Shown: one piece after another, positions 26,564 through 34,184 of the stretch | Layout of the letters: every line of letters starts with the position of its first letter | Numbering within the stretch: position 1 is the stretch's first letter | DNA from: an uncultured Clostridia bacterium | GTDB taxonomy: Bacteria; Bacillota; Clostridia; Christensenellales; Borkfalkiaceae | NCBI GenBank assembly: GCA_947629875.1 | Contig: CANRFK010000156.1 | Location: 1-34,184 of the forward strand | Direction of reading: 5' to 3' | Length of the DNA: 34,184 nt | Notes under the pieces: generated by a model | Database searches by the model: none | Told to the model about the DNA's origin: nothing | The model's input: the letters and a program-made list of their open reading frames with translations, nothing else | Translations under genes and position numbers: made by a program

Positions 26564-27520
26564 TTATTCCCAAGTCACCTCAAAGTTGCCGTCGGGGAAG
26601 GCGGAGATCATGATGTCGCCGAGTTCGTCGGTGCGGTAAATTTCGCTGCCGCAGTCAAAGAGCCGTTGCAGGGCGCCGCCCGAGGGGTGGCCGTACGGGT
26701 TGCCCCGTCCGCAGGAGATGACGGAGGCCTTCGGCTTCAAGAGAGCCAGCCACTGCGCGTTGGAGGAGGCGTCCGAGCCGTGGTGCGCCACCTTCAACAC
26801 GTCGATGTCTTCGAGGCGCACGGTGTAATCTTTATAGTCGAAGATGCTCTGCATCGCCTCATACTCTTGGCGCAGTTTCTCCTCGCGCTTGGCGTTTATG
26901 TCCGCCGTGAAGAGGGCGCTGAACTCCCCGTATTGAAGATAGAGCACGGTGGACGCCTCGTTTGTCTCCGTCTCCTCCTGCGAATAGGGGGAGAGGAAGG
27001 AGACGTACGCCTCGCCGTAGTCCAAAATCTCATAGCGTTTTGCCGTTTTTATCTCCGCGCCCCGTTTTTCCGCCTCGGTTTGCATGTCCGTATAGGCGGC
27101 ATCGTCCGAGCCGATCGCGGGCAGATAGAGCGTCTTCGCGCCGAAATATTCGAGGATGTAGGCGAGCCCGCCGCAGTGGTCGGTGTCGGCGTGCGAGGAG
27201 ACGAACGTCAGCTCTTTCGCGTGGAGCCCCTTGAAAAAGCGCATGAGGTGGTCGTCGTTCTTCCACGAACCGTCGCCGCCGTCGATGACGAGCGCCTCTC
27301 CGTTCGGGAAGGAAACGACGGTGCAGTCGCCCTGCCCCACGTCGAGAAAGTAGATGCGCAGTTCGCCCTCCACGGGCGCGGCGATGGCGCGCGCCGCAAG
27401 CAGCGTGCGGAAGGGGCAGAGGGCGTTGAATACGGCGACGGCGAGCACCAGCAAAACGGCGAGCCCGACGGTCACCCATTTCCGCACCCATTGCAGTTTT
27501 TTTCTTTCGTTGCGCGTCAT
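26564..27520 (-). CDS. ComEC/Rec2-like metallo-beta-lactamase-fold hydrolase (standalone, membrane-anchored)
   Basis: LRIYFLDVGQGDCTVVSFPNGEALVIDGGDGS; SHADTDHCGGL; LFTADI; LKVAHHGSDASSN; N-terminal TM. MTRNERKK at 27520 is a likelier start than 27565. Confidence 0.85.
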   Translation of the reverse strand: MTRNERKKLQWVRKWVTVGLAVLLVLAVAVFNALCPFRTLLAARAIAAPVEGELRIYFLDVGQGDCTVVSFPNGEALVIDGGDGSWKNDDHLMRFFKGLHAKELTFVSSHADTDHCGGLAYILEYFGAKTLYLPAIGSDDAAYTDMQTEAEKRGAEIKTAKRYEILDYGEAYVSFLSPYSQEETETNEASTVLYLQYGEFSALFTADINAKREEKLRQEYEAMQSIFDYKDYTVRLEDIDVLKVAHHGSDASSNAQWLALLKPKASVISCGRGNPYGHPSGGALQRLFDCGSEIYRTDELGDIMISAFPDGNFEVTWE

Positions 27521-27574
27521 TGGTATCTGTATGGCAAACGCCCCGCGAGGCTTCGCGGGGCGCATTCCGATCGG

Positions 27575-29623
27575 TTATTTCTTCAAGCTCTGCATGACGA
27601 AGTCGGGCGCCTGTTCATAGCGCGCGAACGTCTCGGAGAATTTCCCCCTGCCCTGCGTGATGGAGCGGAGGCTCGTGGCGTAGGTGAGAATTTCGCCCTG
27701 CGGCGCTTCGGCGGTGATGACCTGCATGCCGTCCTGCGCCTCCATGCCGATGATGCGGCCGCGGCGGGTGTTCAAGTCTCCCATGATGTCGCCGACGTAC
27801 TGCTCGGGGACGATGATCTTCATGGAGCAGATGGGCTCCAAGATGACGGGATGCGCGCGGCGCACGCCGTCGTCATAGGCGAGTTTTGCCGCCGAGACGA
27901 AAGCGATCTCCTTACTGTCGACGGGGTGGGATTTGCCGTCGAAGAGCGTCGCCTTCAAGTCCACCATGGGATAGTCCGCGAGCACGCCCTTCTGAATGGC
28001 CTCGCGCAGACCCTTCTCCACGGCGGGGATGAACTGCTTGGGCACCGAGCCGCCGACGGTCGCATCGACGAACTCGAAGATGCCGTCCGCCGCACCCGGC
28101 TCGAAGCGGATGTTGACGACGCCGAACTGCCCCGCGCCGCCCGACTGCTTCTTGTGCTTGCCCTCGGCTTCCGCAACGCCCGTGACGGCTTCGCGGTAGG
28201 CGACGGTGGGCGTCGTAAACTCGGCGTCCGCGCCGAACTTGGACTTTAATTTTTTCTTGATGATGTCGAGCTGGATCTCGCCCTGCCCGCAGGCGAGCGT
28301 TTCGCCCGTCTCGGTGTTCTTGACGACGCGGAAGCTCTTGTCCTCCTCGGTGAGGCGCGCAAGCCCGCCGAACACCTTATCCTCGGTGCCGCGCACGGTG
28401 GCGTTGACCGCCATGGAGAGCACGGGCTCGGGGAAGTCGATGGGGGCGAACTGCACGGGGGTGTTGACGTCGCACAGCGTGTCGCCCGTTCCCGTACCCG
28501 TGAGTTTGTTGACCGCGCCGATATCGCCCGCTGTGAGTTCGGTGACCTGCGTCTGCTTCTTGCCCATGACGAGGTAGATGGCGTTGATGCGCTCGGTGGT
28601 GTTGGTGTTGGGATTGAGGACGCTCATGCCCGAGCGGAGCACGCCGCGGCACACGCGCAGGTAGTTCAGTTTGCCCACGAAGGGGTCGACGGCCGTCTTA
28701 AAGACCTGTGCCGCGAAGGGAGCATCCGCATCGCAGGAGATCTCCACGGCGCCGCCCGTCTTGACGTCGGTCGCCGAGAGCGCTGCGCGCTCTGCGGCCT
28801 GCGGGAGATATTCCACGACCTCGTTCATGAGATTGATGACGCCCTTGTTGAGGAGGGCGCTGCCCGCGAGCACGGGGATGACGCTCATCGTCTGGATGCC
28901 CTTGCGGATGCCGAGGATGGTCTCCTCGCGGGAGAGGAAGCCTTGGTCGAAGTATTTTTCGAGGAGTTCGTCGTCGTTCTCGGCGGCCGACTCCATGAGG
29001 GAGGCCTGCATCTCTTCGAGTTCGCTCGCGTATGCCGCGGGCACGGCGATCTCCTCGGGTGCGCCCGCCGTGAAGCGGAACGCCTTGCCCGTGATGACGT
29101 TGATGTAGCCCGTCATCTTGTTGCCTTCCATGGAGGGGATCTGGATGGGCGCTACCTTGTTCTTGTAGCTCTCACGCAGGGCGCGCACGGTGCCCGCGTA
29201 GTCGGCATTCTCCTTATCCATGCCGTTGATGAAGATGATGAGCGGCTTCTTTGCTTTGAGACAGTAGTTGATGGCCTTCTCCGCGCCGACGGTGACGGAG
29301 CCGTTCGCGCCCATCACCACGATCGCCGCGCCGCACGCGCGCATCGCGGAATCGAATTCGCCCTCGAAATCGTAGAAGCCGGGGACATCGAGAAGGTTGA
29401 GCTTGACGTCCTTCCAAGTGGTGTAGGAGAGGGAGAGGGAGATGGAAGTCTTTCTTGCGATCTCCTGTTCGTCGAAGTCGGAGACGGTGGTGCCGTTGTC
29501 CGTCTTGCCCATGCGCTCGATGGAGCCGCCGTTGTAGAGGATGGCTTCGGTGAGAGTGGTCTTGCCCTCGCCGCTGTGGCCGACGATGGCGATGTTACGG
29601 ATATTGTTTGCGGATACGCCCAT
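27575..29623 (-). CDS. Elongation factor G-like GTPase (EF-G paralogue type)
   Basis: RNIAIVGHSGEGKTTLTEAILYNGG (G1), DVPGFYDF (G3), NGMDKENADY (G4), EF-G domains IV/V (GVLADYPMVDLKATLFDGKSHPVDSKEIAF; EPICSMKIIVPEQYVGDIMGDLNTRRGRIIGME). Confidence 0.93.
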   Translation of the reverse strand: MGVSANNIRNIAIVGHSGEGKTTLTEAILYNGGSIERMGKTDNGTTVSDFDEQEIARKTSISLSLSYTTWKDVKLNLLDVPGFYDFEGEFDSAMRACGAAIVVMGANGSVTVGAEKAINYCLKAKKPLIIFINGMDKENADYAGTVRALRESYKNKVAPIQIPSMEGNKMTGYINVITGKAFRFTAGAPEEIAVPAAYASELEEMQASLMESAAENDDELLEKYFDQGFLSREETILGIRKGIQTMSVIPVLAGSALLNKGVINLMNEVVEYLPQAAERAALSATDVKTGGAVEISCDADAPFAAQVFKTAVDPFVGKLNYLRVCRGVLRSGMSVLNPNTNTTERINAIYLVMGKKQTQVTELTAGDIGAVNKLTGTGTGDTLCDVNTPVQFAPIDFPEPVLSMAVNATVRGTEDKVFGGLARLTEEDKSFRVVKNTETGETLACGQGEIQLDIIKKKLKSKFGADAEFTTPTVAYREAVTGVAEAEGKHKKQSGGAGQFGVVNIRFEPGAADGIFEFVDATVGGSVPKQFIPAVEKGLREAIQKGVLADYPMVDLKATLFDGKSHPVDSKEIAFVSAAKLAYDDGVRRAHPVILEPICSMKIIVPEQYVGDIMGDLNTRRGRIIGMEAQDGMQVITAEAPQGEILTYATSLRSITQGRGKFSETFARYEQAPDFVMQSLKK

Positions 29624-29806
29624 AAAAAACCCCTTATGATTTTGGTTTATGCCGCGCGCTCGCGCACGCCGCTATTTCTATTATACAGGAAATCGGGAAA
29701 AAATCAAGTGGAATTGTAAATTTATTTCTTAAAACGCGATAATTTCACAAGCAAATCTTGCGCCCCGCACGAAAGTTTGCTATAATGGCTAAAAAGGAGA
29801 AAAAAT

Positions 29807-30328
29807 ATGAACGATCTGGAACAATTCATCATCCAAAGAAGAAGCACCAAACGCTATACCGATGCGCCCGTGCCCGAAGAGGTCATCCGCCGCATCTGCG
29901 AGGTGGGCACCTATGCCGCCACGGGGCGGGGGAGACAGTCGCCCATCATCCTCGCCGTCACCAATAAAGAATTGCGCGATAGGCTTTCCAAGATGAACGC
30001 CGAGATCTGGGGCATGACGGGCGACCCCTTCTACGGCGCGCCCGTCGTCTTGGTCGTCCTCGCGGATAGAAATGTAAACACGCGCGTGTACGACGGGAGC
30101 CTCGTCATGGGCAATTTGATGCTCGCCGCAGAGGCGGAGGGCATCGGCAGTTGTTGGATCCACCGCGCGCGGGAGGAGTTCGAGAGCGAAGAGGGCAAGG
30201 AGATCTTGCGCTCGCTCGGCGTGGAGGGCGAGTACGAGGGCATCGGCCACTGCGTGTTGGGCTACCCCGCGGCTCCCCCCAAGCCCGCCGCCCCGCGGAA
30301 AGAGAACTACGTCGTGTACGTGAAGTGA
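29807..30328 (+). CDS. Nitroreductase-family FMN oxidoreductase
   Basis: MNDLEQFIIQRRSTKRYTDAPVPEEVIRRICEVGTYAATGRGRQSPIILAVTN...GSCWIHRA...GHCVLGYPA. Confidence 0.92.
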   Translation: MNDLEQFIIQRRSTKRYTDAPVPEEVIRRICEVGTYAATGRGRQSPIILAVTNKELRDRLSKMNAEIWGMTGDPFYGAPVVLVVLADRNVNTRVYDGSLVMGNLMLAAEAEGIGSCWIHRAREEFESEEGKEILRSLGVEGEYEGIGHCVLGYPAAPPKPAAPRKENYVVYVK

Positions 30329-30343
30329 GAAAATTCTGATAAA

Positions 30344-30382
30344 GACAAGACAGGACAGGCAAAAAGCCTGTCCTGTCTTGTC
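30344..30382. terminator. Terminator-like perfect 17-bp hairpin
   Basis: GACAAGACAGGACAGGC-AAAAA-GCCTGTCCTGTCTTGTC. Confidence 0.75.
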
Positions 30383-30419
30383 ATTTAATAGGAATAATTG
30401 AGCGCAAAAATTTTTCCGC

Positions 30420-30449
30420 TTGACAAAAAAGCCGCAAAAGTGTTATACT
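30420..30449 (+). promoter_or_regulatory. Strong orphan sigma-A-type promoter
   Basis: TTGACA, 18-nt spacer, TATACT with no recognisable gene before the repeat region. Confidence 0.6.
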
Positions 30450-30606
30450 GAATATGCCAAGCAATTTCTATTCAATTTGAGGGGTGCGACTTTTTATGTT
30501 CAAGTAGAGGCGTATATTTTTTTCTATGCATCAAACATTGGAATTGGGAAAGATGCAAATAGCGAATAATGAATTTGGTTAATTTTTTGAGGTGTACCCG
30601 CTGGGG

Positions 30607-30661
30607 CTACTGCGCCCTACGGGCTTGTGCCGCGCTTAGTAGACGAATGGTGCGCGCGGGG
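30607..30661 (+). repeat. Interspersed repeat family 3, copy C
   Basis: CTACTGCGCCCTACGGGCTTGTGCCGCGCTTAGTAGACGAATGGTGCGCGCGGGG. Confidence 0.8.
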
Positions 30662-30692
30662 CGAACCCAGCGGGTTCTTGCCCTTGACGAAT

Positions 30693-30737
30693 ACACCACA
30701 GAGCCCCTGCGCAATTTGCGCAGGGGCTCTGTGGTGT
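30693..30737. repeat. Perfect 22-bp inverted repeat overlapping the tRNA-Arg 3' end
   Basis: ACACCACAGAGCCCCTGCGCAA-T-TTGCGCAGGGGCTCTGTGGTGT; the right arm includes the tRNA CCA end. Confidence 0.9.
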
Positions 30738-30808
30738 ACCCGCCGGGGCTCGAACCCGGAGTCGACGGCGTCGGAGGCCGTAATGTTATCCAATTACACT
30801 ACGAGTAC
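30732..30808 (-). tRNA. tRNA-Arg (anticodon CCG)
   Basis: Reverse complement GTACTCGTAGTGTAATTGGATAACATTACGGCCTCCGACGCCGTCGACTCCGGGTTCGAGCCCCGGCGGGTACACCA; anticodon stem ACGGC/GCCGT, loop CTCCGAC. Confidence 0.93.
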
Positions 30809-30844
30809 GTATTCAATTTCTGTTATATTCCGCCGCCTACGGCG

Positions 30845-30889
30845 TACTTCGCCCTATGGGCTCGTGCCGCGCTTAGTAAGCAATAGGGC
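30845..30889 (+). repeat. Interspersed repeat family 3, copy D
   Basis: TACTTCGCCCTATGGGCTCGTGCCGCGCTTAGTAAGCAATAGGGC. Confidence 0.8.
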
Positions 30890-30890
30890 T

Positions 30891-30925
30891 CCCGAAAAAG
30901 ATTTGCGAAGCAAAGATTTTTTGGG
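30891..30925. repeat. Repeat family 4 hairpin, dispersed copy
   Basis: CCCGAAAAAGATTTGCGAAGCAAAGATTTTTTGGG, nearly identical core to 22711-22745. Confidence 0.75.
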
Positions 30926-31011
30926 AAGAGGAGACGCAACGGAGCGCAGTTGCCCTTGCCGTTTGCGGGAAGGGCTTAAAGCGAAGTTTGCGCCGACGAG
31001 TGCGCGCGGGG

Positions 31012-31048
31012 CGGAGGCCGTAATGTTATCCAATTACACTACGAGTAC
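31012..31048 (-). pseudogene. Truncated tRNA-Arg (5' half, through the anticodon)
   Basis: CGGAGGCCGTAATGTTATCCAATTACACTACGAGTAC identical to 30772-30808 (offset exactly 240). Confidence 0.85.
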
Positions 31049-31187
31049 TTGTTCGGTTTCCGTTTTCGCCGCCAAAGAAAGGCTTCTCCATTGTGCGGCA
31101 AAAATCATTATACCACAACCGCGTGAAAAATGCTTTATATTTTCGCACGGATATGGTAAAATAAAGAAAATTTTTTCGGAGGGCGCC

Positions 31188-32267
31188 ATGGGAAGGACCG
31201 TCGTCGTCGGCATGAGCGGGGGAGTGGACAGCTCCGTTGCCGCCTTGCTCTTAAAGGAGCAGGGCTACAACGTCGTGGGGCTCTTCATGCGCAATTGGGA
31301 GGAGACCGACGTCAGCGGCGCGTGCACTGCGGACGAGGATTTCGAGGACGTCAAGCGCGTGTGCGGGCTGCTCGATATCCCCTACTACACCGTCAATTTC
31401 GCCAAGGAATACATGGAGCGCGTCTTTTCCTATTTCCTCGCCGAATACGCGGCGGGCAGGACGCCCAACCCCGACGTTCTGTGCAACCGCGAGATCAAGT
31501 TCGGCCCCTTCAAGGAGTATGCCGAAAAACTCGGCGCGGACTGCATCGCCACGGGGCACTATTGCGGCATTTCGCACGAAAACGGTGTGCACCGCCTCTT
31601 GAAGGCGGCGGATAGCGGCAAGGATCAGACCTATTTTTTGTGCCAGCTCACACAAAAACAGCTACATGGGGTGCTGTTTCCGCTTGCGAATCTTGAGAAG
31701 AGCGAGGTGCGCCGCATTGCCGAGGAACACGGTCTTTCCACCGCCCGCAAGCGCGATTCGACGGGTATTTGCTTCATCGGAGAGCGCAATTTCCGCAAAT
31801 TTCTCTCCGGATATCTGCCCGCCAAGCCGGGGAAAATTCTCTCCCTTGCGGGCGAAGAGGTGGGCACGCATCAGGGGCTCATGTACTACACGCTCGGCCA
31901 GCGCCGCGGGCTGGATCTCGGCGGAAAGCATGGCGAGGAGGGGCGGTGGTTCGTCGTCGAAAAGGACTTGAAGCACAACATTCTGTACGTCTCGCACGGG
32001 GACGAGAGCCCGCTGTATTCGCGCGGGTGCACGGTCACGGACATGAATTTTATTCCAAACCCGCCAAACGCTGTCGAATTTTCGTGCAGAGCCAAACTTC
32101 GCTACCGCCAGACCGAACAAAATGTGCGCGTCACGCGGACGGGCGAAAACGCGCTCGAACTCGCCTTCGACGAGCCCCAACGCGCCGTCACGGAGGGGCA
32201 GTTTGCCGTGCTGTACGACGAGACGCAGTGCCTCGGCGGCGGCGTCATTACGGAGGTGTTCAAGTGA
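31188..32267 (+). CDS. mnmA: tRNA-specific 2-thiouridylase MnmA
   Basis: VVVGMSGGVDSSVAALLLKEQGYNVVGLFMRNWEE; PNPDVLCNREIKFG; ATGHYC; GKDQTYFLCQL; RDSTGICFIGERNFRKFL; GQRRGLDLGG. ATG 31188 after TCGGAGGGCGCC; the ORF track start at 30627 is readthrough of repeats and a tRNA. Confidence 0.96.
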   Translation: MGRTVVVGMSGGVDSSVAALLLKEQGYNVVGLFMRNWEETDVSGACTADEDFEDVKRVCGLLDIPYYTVNFAKEYMERVFSYFLAEYAAGRTPNPDVLCNREIKFGPFKEYAEKLGADCIATGHYCGISHENGVHRLLKAADSGKDQTYFLCQLTQKQLHGVLFPLANLEKSEVRRIAEEHGLSTARKRDSTGICFIGERNFRKFLSGYLPAKPGKILSLAGEEVGTHQGLMYYTLGQRRGLDLGGKHGEEGRWFVVEKDLKHNILYVSHGDESPLYSRGCTVTDMNFIPNPPNAVEFSCRAKLRYRQTEQNVRVTRTGENALELAFDEPQRAVTEGQFAVLYDETQCLGGGVITEVFK

Positions 32268-32932
32268 CGGAGGATGTCTTTCGCTTCAAGACGCCCAATG
32301 TGCGCAAGTGCAAACTGTACGGTTTCCGCGAGGAGGGCGGTGCGCTTCTCTATGAAACCGAAATTTTGGACGGGCAGTTTTTGCTCCGCGTGGAAATTGC
32401 GGAAGGCAAAGTCACGACGTCGCTCACCGATACCGCGACGGACGAGCCCTATACCCTGCACCTCGTGGAGGAGGCGGCGGGCGCGTTCGTGGGGAGCGTC
32501 AGGGAGGCGTACACCGCAAAACTTGCCGAAATTGCACAACGGTGTTGCGATTTTGAAATTTTCCGCGAAGAACAGACGAGGCGCCTCATCGCGCACATCG
32601 CCGATATTTACGGCGACGCGCCCGAATATCTGTGGGAGAAATTCCCCGACAACGCCGCCGTGCGCCGCCGCGACAACGGAAAGTGGTACGCCGCCATTCT
32701 CACGGCGGAGCGCAAAAAACTCGGCGCCGCGGGCGAGGGAAAGGCGGAACTTCTTGACGTGCGCATGGAGCCCGCCGAACTCGACCTTCTCGCCGACGGC
32801 AAGACGTATTTCCGCGGCTATCACATGAACAAAAAGCACTGGCTGACCGTCATTTTGGATGGCTCCCTGCCCGACGAAGAGGTGTTCGCCCTCCTCGAGG
32901 AGAGCTACCACCTCGCCGCAAAACAAAAATGA
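32264..32932 (+). CDS. MmcQ/YjbR-family protein (C-terminal MmcQ-like domain)
   Basis: GTG start overlapping the mnmA stop (GTGA). C-terminus YLWEKFPDNAAVRRRDNGKWYAAILT...ELLDVRMEPAELDLLADGKTYFRGYHMNKKHWLTVILDGSLPDEEVFALLEESYHLAAKQK. Confidence 0.85.
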   Translation: MTEDVFRFKTPNVRKCKLYGFREEGGALLYETEILDGQFLLRVEIAEGKVTTSLTDTATDEPYTLHLVEEAAGAFVGSVREAYTAKLAEIAQRCCDFEIFREEQTRRLIAHIADIYGDAPEYLWEKFPDNAAVRRRDNGKWYAAILTAERKKLGAAGEGKAELLDVRMEPAELDLLADGKTYFRGYHMNKKHWLTVILDGSLPDEEVFALLEESYHLAAKQK

Positions 32933-32960
32933 AGGTATAAAACTGCTCCGCCCCGTCGAT

Positions 32961-32993
32961 AACCTCTGCGAAAAAAGCGCGGAGGTTGTTTTT
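32961..32993 (+). terminator. Terminator-like hairpin containing the spoIIR Shine-Dalgarno
   Basis: AACCTCTGCG-AAAAAAG-CGCGGAGGTT followed by GTTTTT; the next codon is the spoIIR ATG. Confidence 0.6.
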
Positions 32994-33527
32994 ATGAAGA
33001 AGTTTGCGGTGATTGCGTTGCTTGCGGCGGCGATTTTGGGCGTCGTGTTTGCGTTTGCGGGGACGGGGAGCGGGGAGGCCGCGGCGGATGCCGCATCCTA
33101 CCTGCGGGTACATATCCGTGCCAATTCCAACGGCGAGGAGGATCAGGCGGTCAAATATAAGGTGCGCGATGCCGTCGTACAGTTCCTCACGCCCACCGTC
33201 GCGGAGTGCGAGACCAAGGCCGAGGCAATGCAAAAAATCGGCGAAAAACTCGGCGAGGCGGAGGAAGTTGCCGAGCGGGTGCTCCGCGAAAACGGCTTCT
33301 CCTACGGGGCGCGTGCGGAGATCCGGAAGGAGGAATTCCCCACCCGCGTCTACAAAAATGCGACGCTTGAAGCGGGCGTGTACGATGCGCTCATCATGGA
33401 GCTCGGCTCGGGCAAGGGGGACAACTGGTGGTGCGTCGTCTACCCGCCCCTCTGCTTCGGCGGGGGAAACACCAACATTATTTATAAGAGCAAAATTGCG
33501 GAGATCATCCAAAAATTTTTCGGCTGA
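32994..33527 (+). CDS. spoIIR: Stage II sporulation protein R
   Basis: LRVHIRANSNGEEDQAVKYKVRDAVVQFLTP ... GKGDNWWCVVYPPLCF; N-terminal signal/TM. Confidence 0.93.
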   Translation: MKKFAVIALLAAAILGVVFAFAGTGSGEAAADAASYLRVHIRANSNGEEDQAVKYKVRDAVVQFLTPTVAECETKAEAMQKIGEKLGEAEEVAERVLRENGFSYGARAEIRKEEFPTRVYKNATLEAGVYDALIMELGSGKGDNWWCVVYPPLCFGGGNTNIIYKSKIAEIIQKFFG

Positions 33528-33535
33528 AAAAGCGC

Positions 33536-33565
33536 CGCCCGCCTCCGAAAGAGGCGGGCTATTTT
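33536..33565 (+). terminator. Terminator after spoIIR
   Basis: GCCCGCCTC-CGAAA-GAGGCGGGC followed by a T-rich stretch. Confidence 0.65.
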
Positions 33566-33627
33566 GCTTTCCTGCAAATATCGCATAAAATTTTCCGCCT
33601 TGCGCACATTGTGCATAGGAGGAAATT

Positions 33628-34184
33628 ATGAGAAAATTTTTGGCAATCGGCGCGTTGGCGCTTGCGCTCACCGCGACGGCTGCCGCGGGCGCGACGGCGA
33701 TCGCGGTCACCCGCGTGCAGGACGCGACCGATACGGCGCTCGTCTCCGTCGAGCCCGCCGCCGTGCTCCGTCAGGGCAGTAAGGGCGGCGAGGTGAAGGA
33801 GGTCCAGCGCAGATTGAAACAATGGGGCTACTATTCGGGCGCCGTGGACGGCGTGTTCGGCGCGGGGACCAAGAAGGCGGTCATCGCCTTCCAGAAGAAG
33901 AACGGGCTCACGGCGGACGGCGTTGTGGGCAGAGCGACCTACAAGGCGCTCGGCATGACAGATTCGTACAACGCGCTCGGCGGAAATTCGGGCTCGTCGG
34001 GTTCTTCAAGTTCTTCGGGGAGCTCCTCGTACACCTCGTCCGACTTGTACCTTCTCGCCAAGTGCATCTATGCCGAGGGCAGGGGGGAGAGTTACACGGG
34101 GCAGGTGGCCATCGGCGCGGTCATCATGAACCGCGTGAGAAGTTCCAAGTTCCCCAACAGCATCGCGGGCGTCGTGTATCAGCA
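33628..34184 (+). CDS. SleB-like spore cortex-lytic/cell wall hydrolase (3' truncated by window edge)
   Basis: Signal peptide; peptidoglycan-binding domain VLRQGSKGGEVKEVQRRLKQWGYYSGAVDGVFGAGTKKAVIAFQKKNGLTADGVVG; Ser linker; Hydrolase_2 start LLAKCIYAEGRGESYTGQVAIGAVIMNRVRSSKFPNSIAGVVYQ. Confidence 0.9.
   Translation, partial: MRKFLAIGALALALTATAAAGATAIAVTRVQDATDTALVSVEPAAVLRQGSKGGEVKEVQRRLKQWGYYSGAVDGVFGAGTKKAVIAFQKKNGLTADGVVGRATYKALGMTDSYNALGGNSGSSGSSSSSGSSSYTSSDLYLLAKCIYAEGRGESYTGQVAIGAVIMNRVRSSKFPNSIAGVVYQ

Noticed and set aside
26534-28249. 571-aa + strand ORF opposite the MBL hydrolase and EF-G-like genes
   Set aside because: Antisense shadow spanning two well-supported genes on the other strand.
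30569-30886. 105-aa ORF and the long N-terminal part (30627-31187) of the mnmA ORF
   Set aside because: They run through family-3 repeats, a hairpin and the tRNA-Arg gene; the canonical MnmA start is ATG 31188 with an SD.

Overview
The window looks like a chromosomal segment of a GC-rich, spore-forming Clostridia-type bacterium. The sporulation genes are a SpoIVFA/SpoIVFB-like pair, SpoIIR and a SleB-like cortex hydrolase. Housekeeping content includes a NifS-type cysteine desulfurase, mnmA, rplU/rpmA, an EF-G-like GTPase, rubrerythrin, a nitroreductase and tRNAs Leu(UAA), Arg(CCG), Cys(GCA), Gly(GCC) and Val(UAC). Accessory content: (i) an ABC transporter operon with a 1902-aa membrane-anchored Ig-like (Big_2) protein; (ii) an AT-rich island at about 13.78-17.03 kb, just 3' of tRNA-Leu, encoding an AIPR-family protein with a PD-(D/E)xK-like N-terminus, a Clp-fold SDH-type serine protease and a small overlapping ORF, which is my best candidate for an undescribed (probably anti-phage) system; (iii) a DinJ/YafQ-type toxin-antitoxin pair; (iv) an IS3-family remnant with a perfect 36-bp palindrome; (v) several interspersed hairpin repeat families, one of which sits at two tRNA loci that both carry partial tRNA duplications. 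No CRISPR array was seen. All calls come from reading the sequence; no database searches were run.
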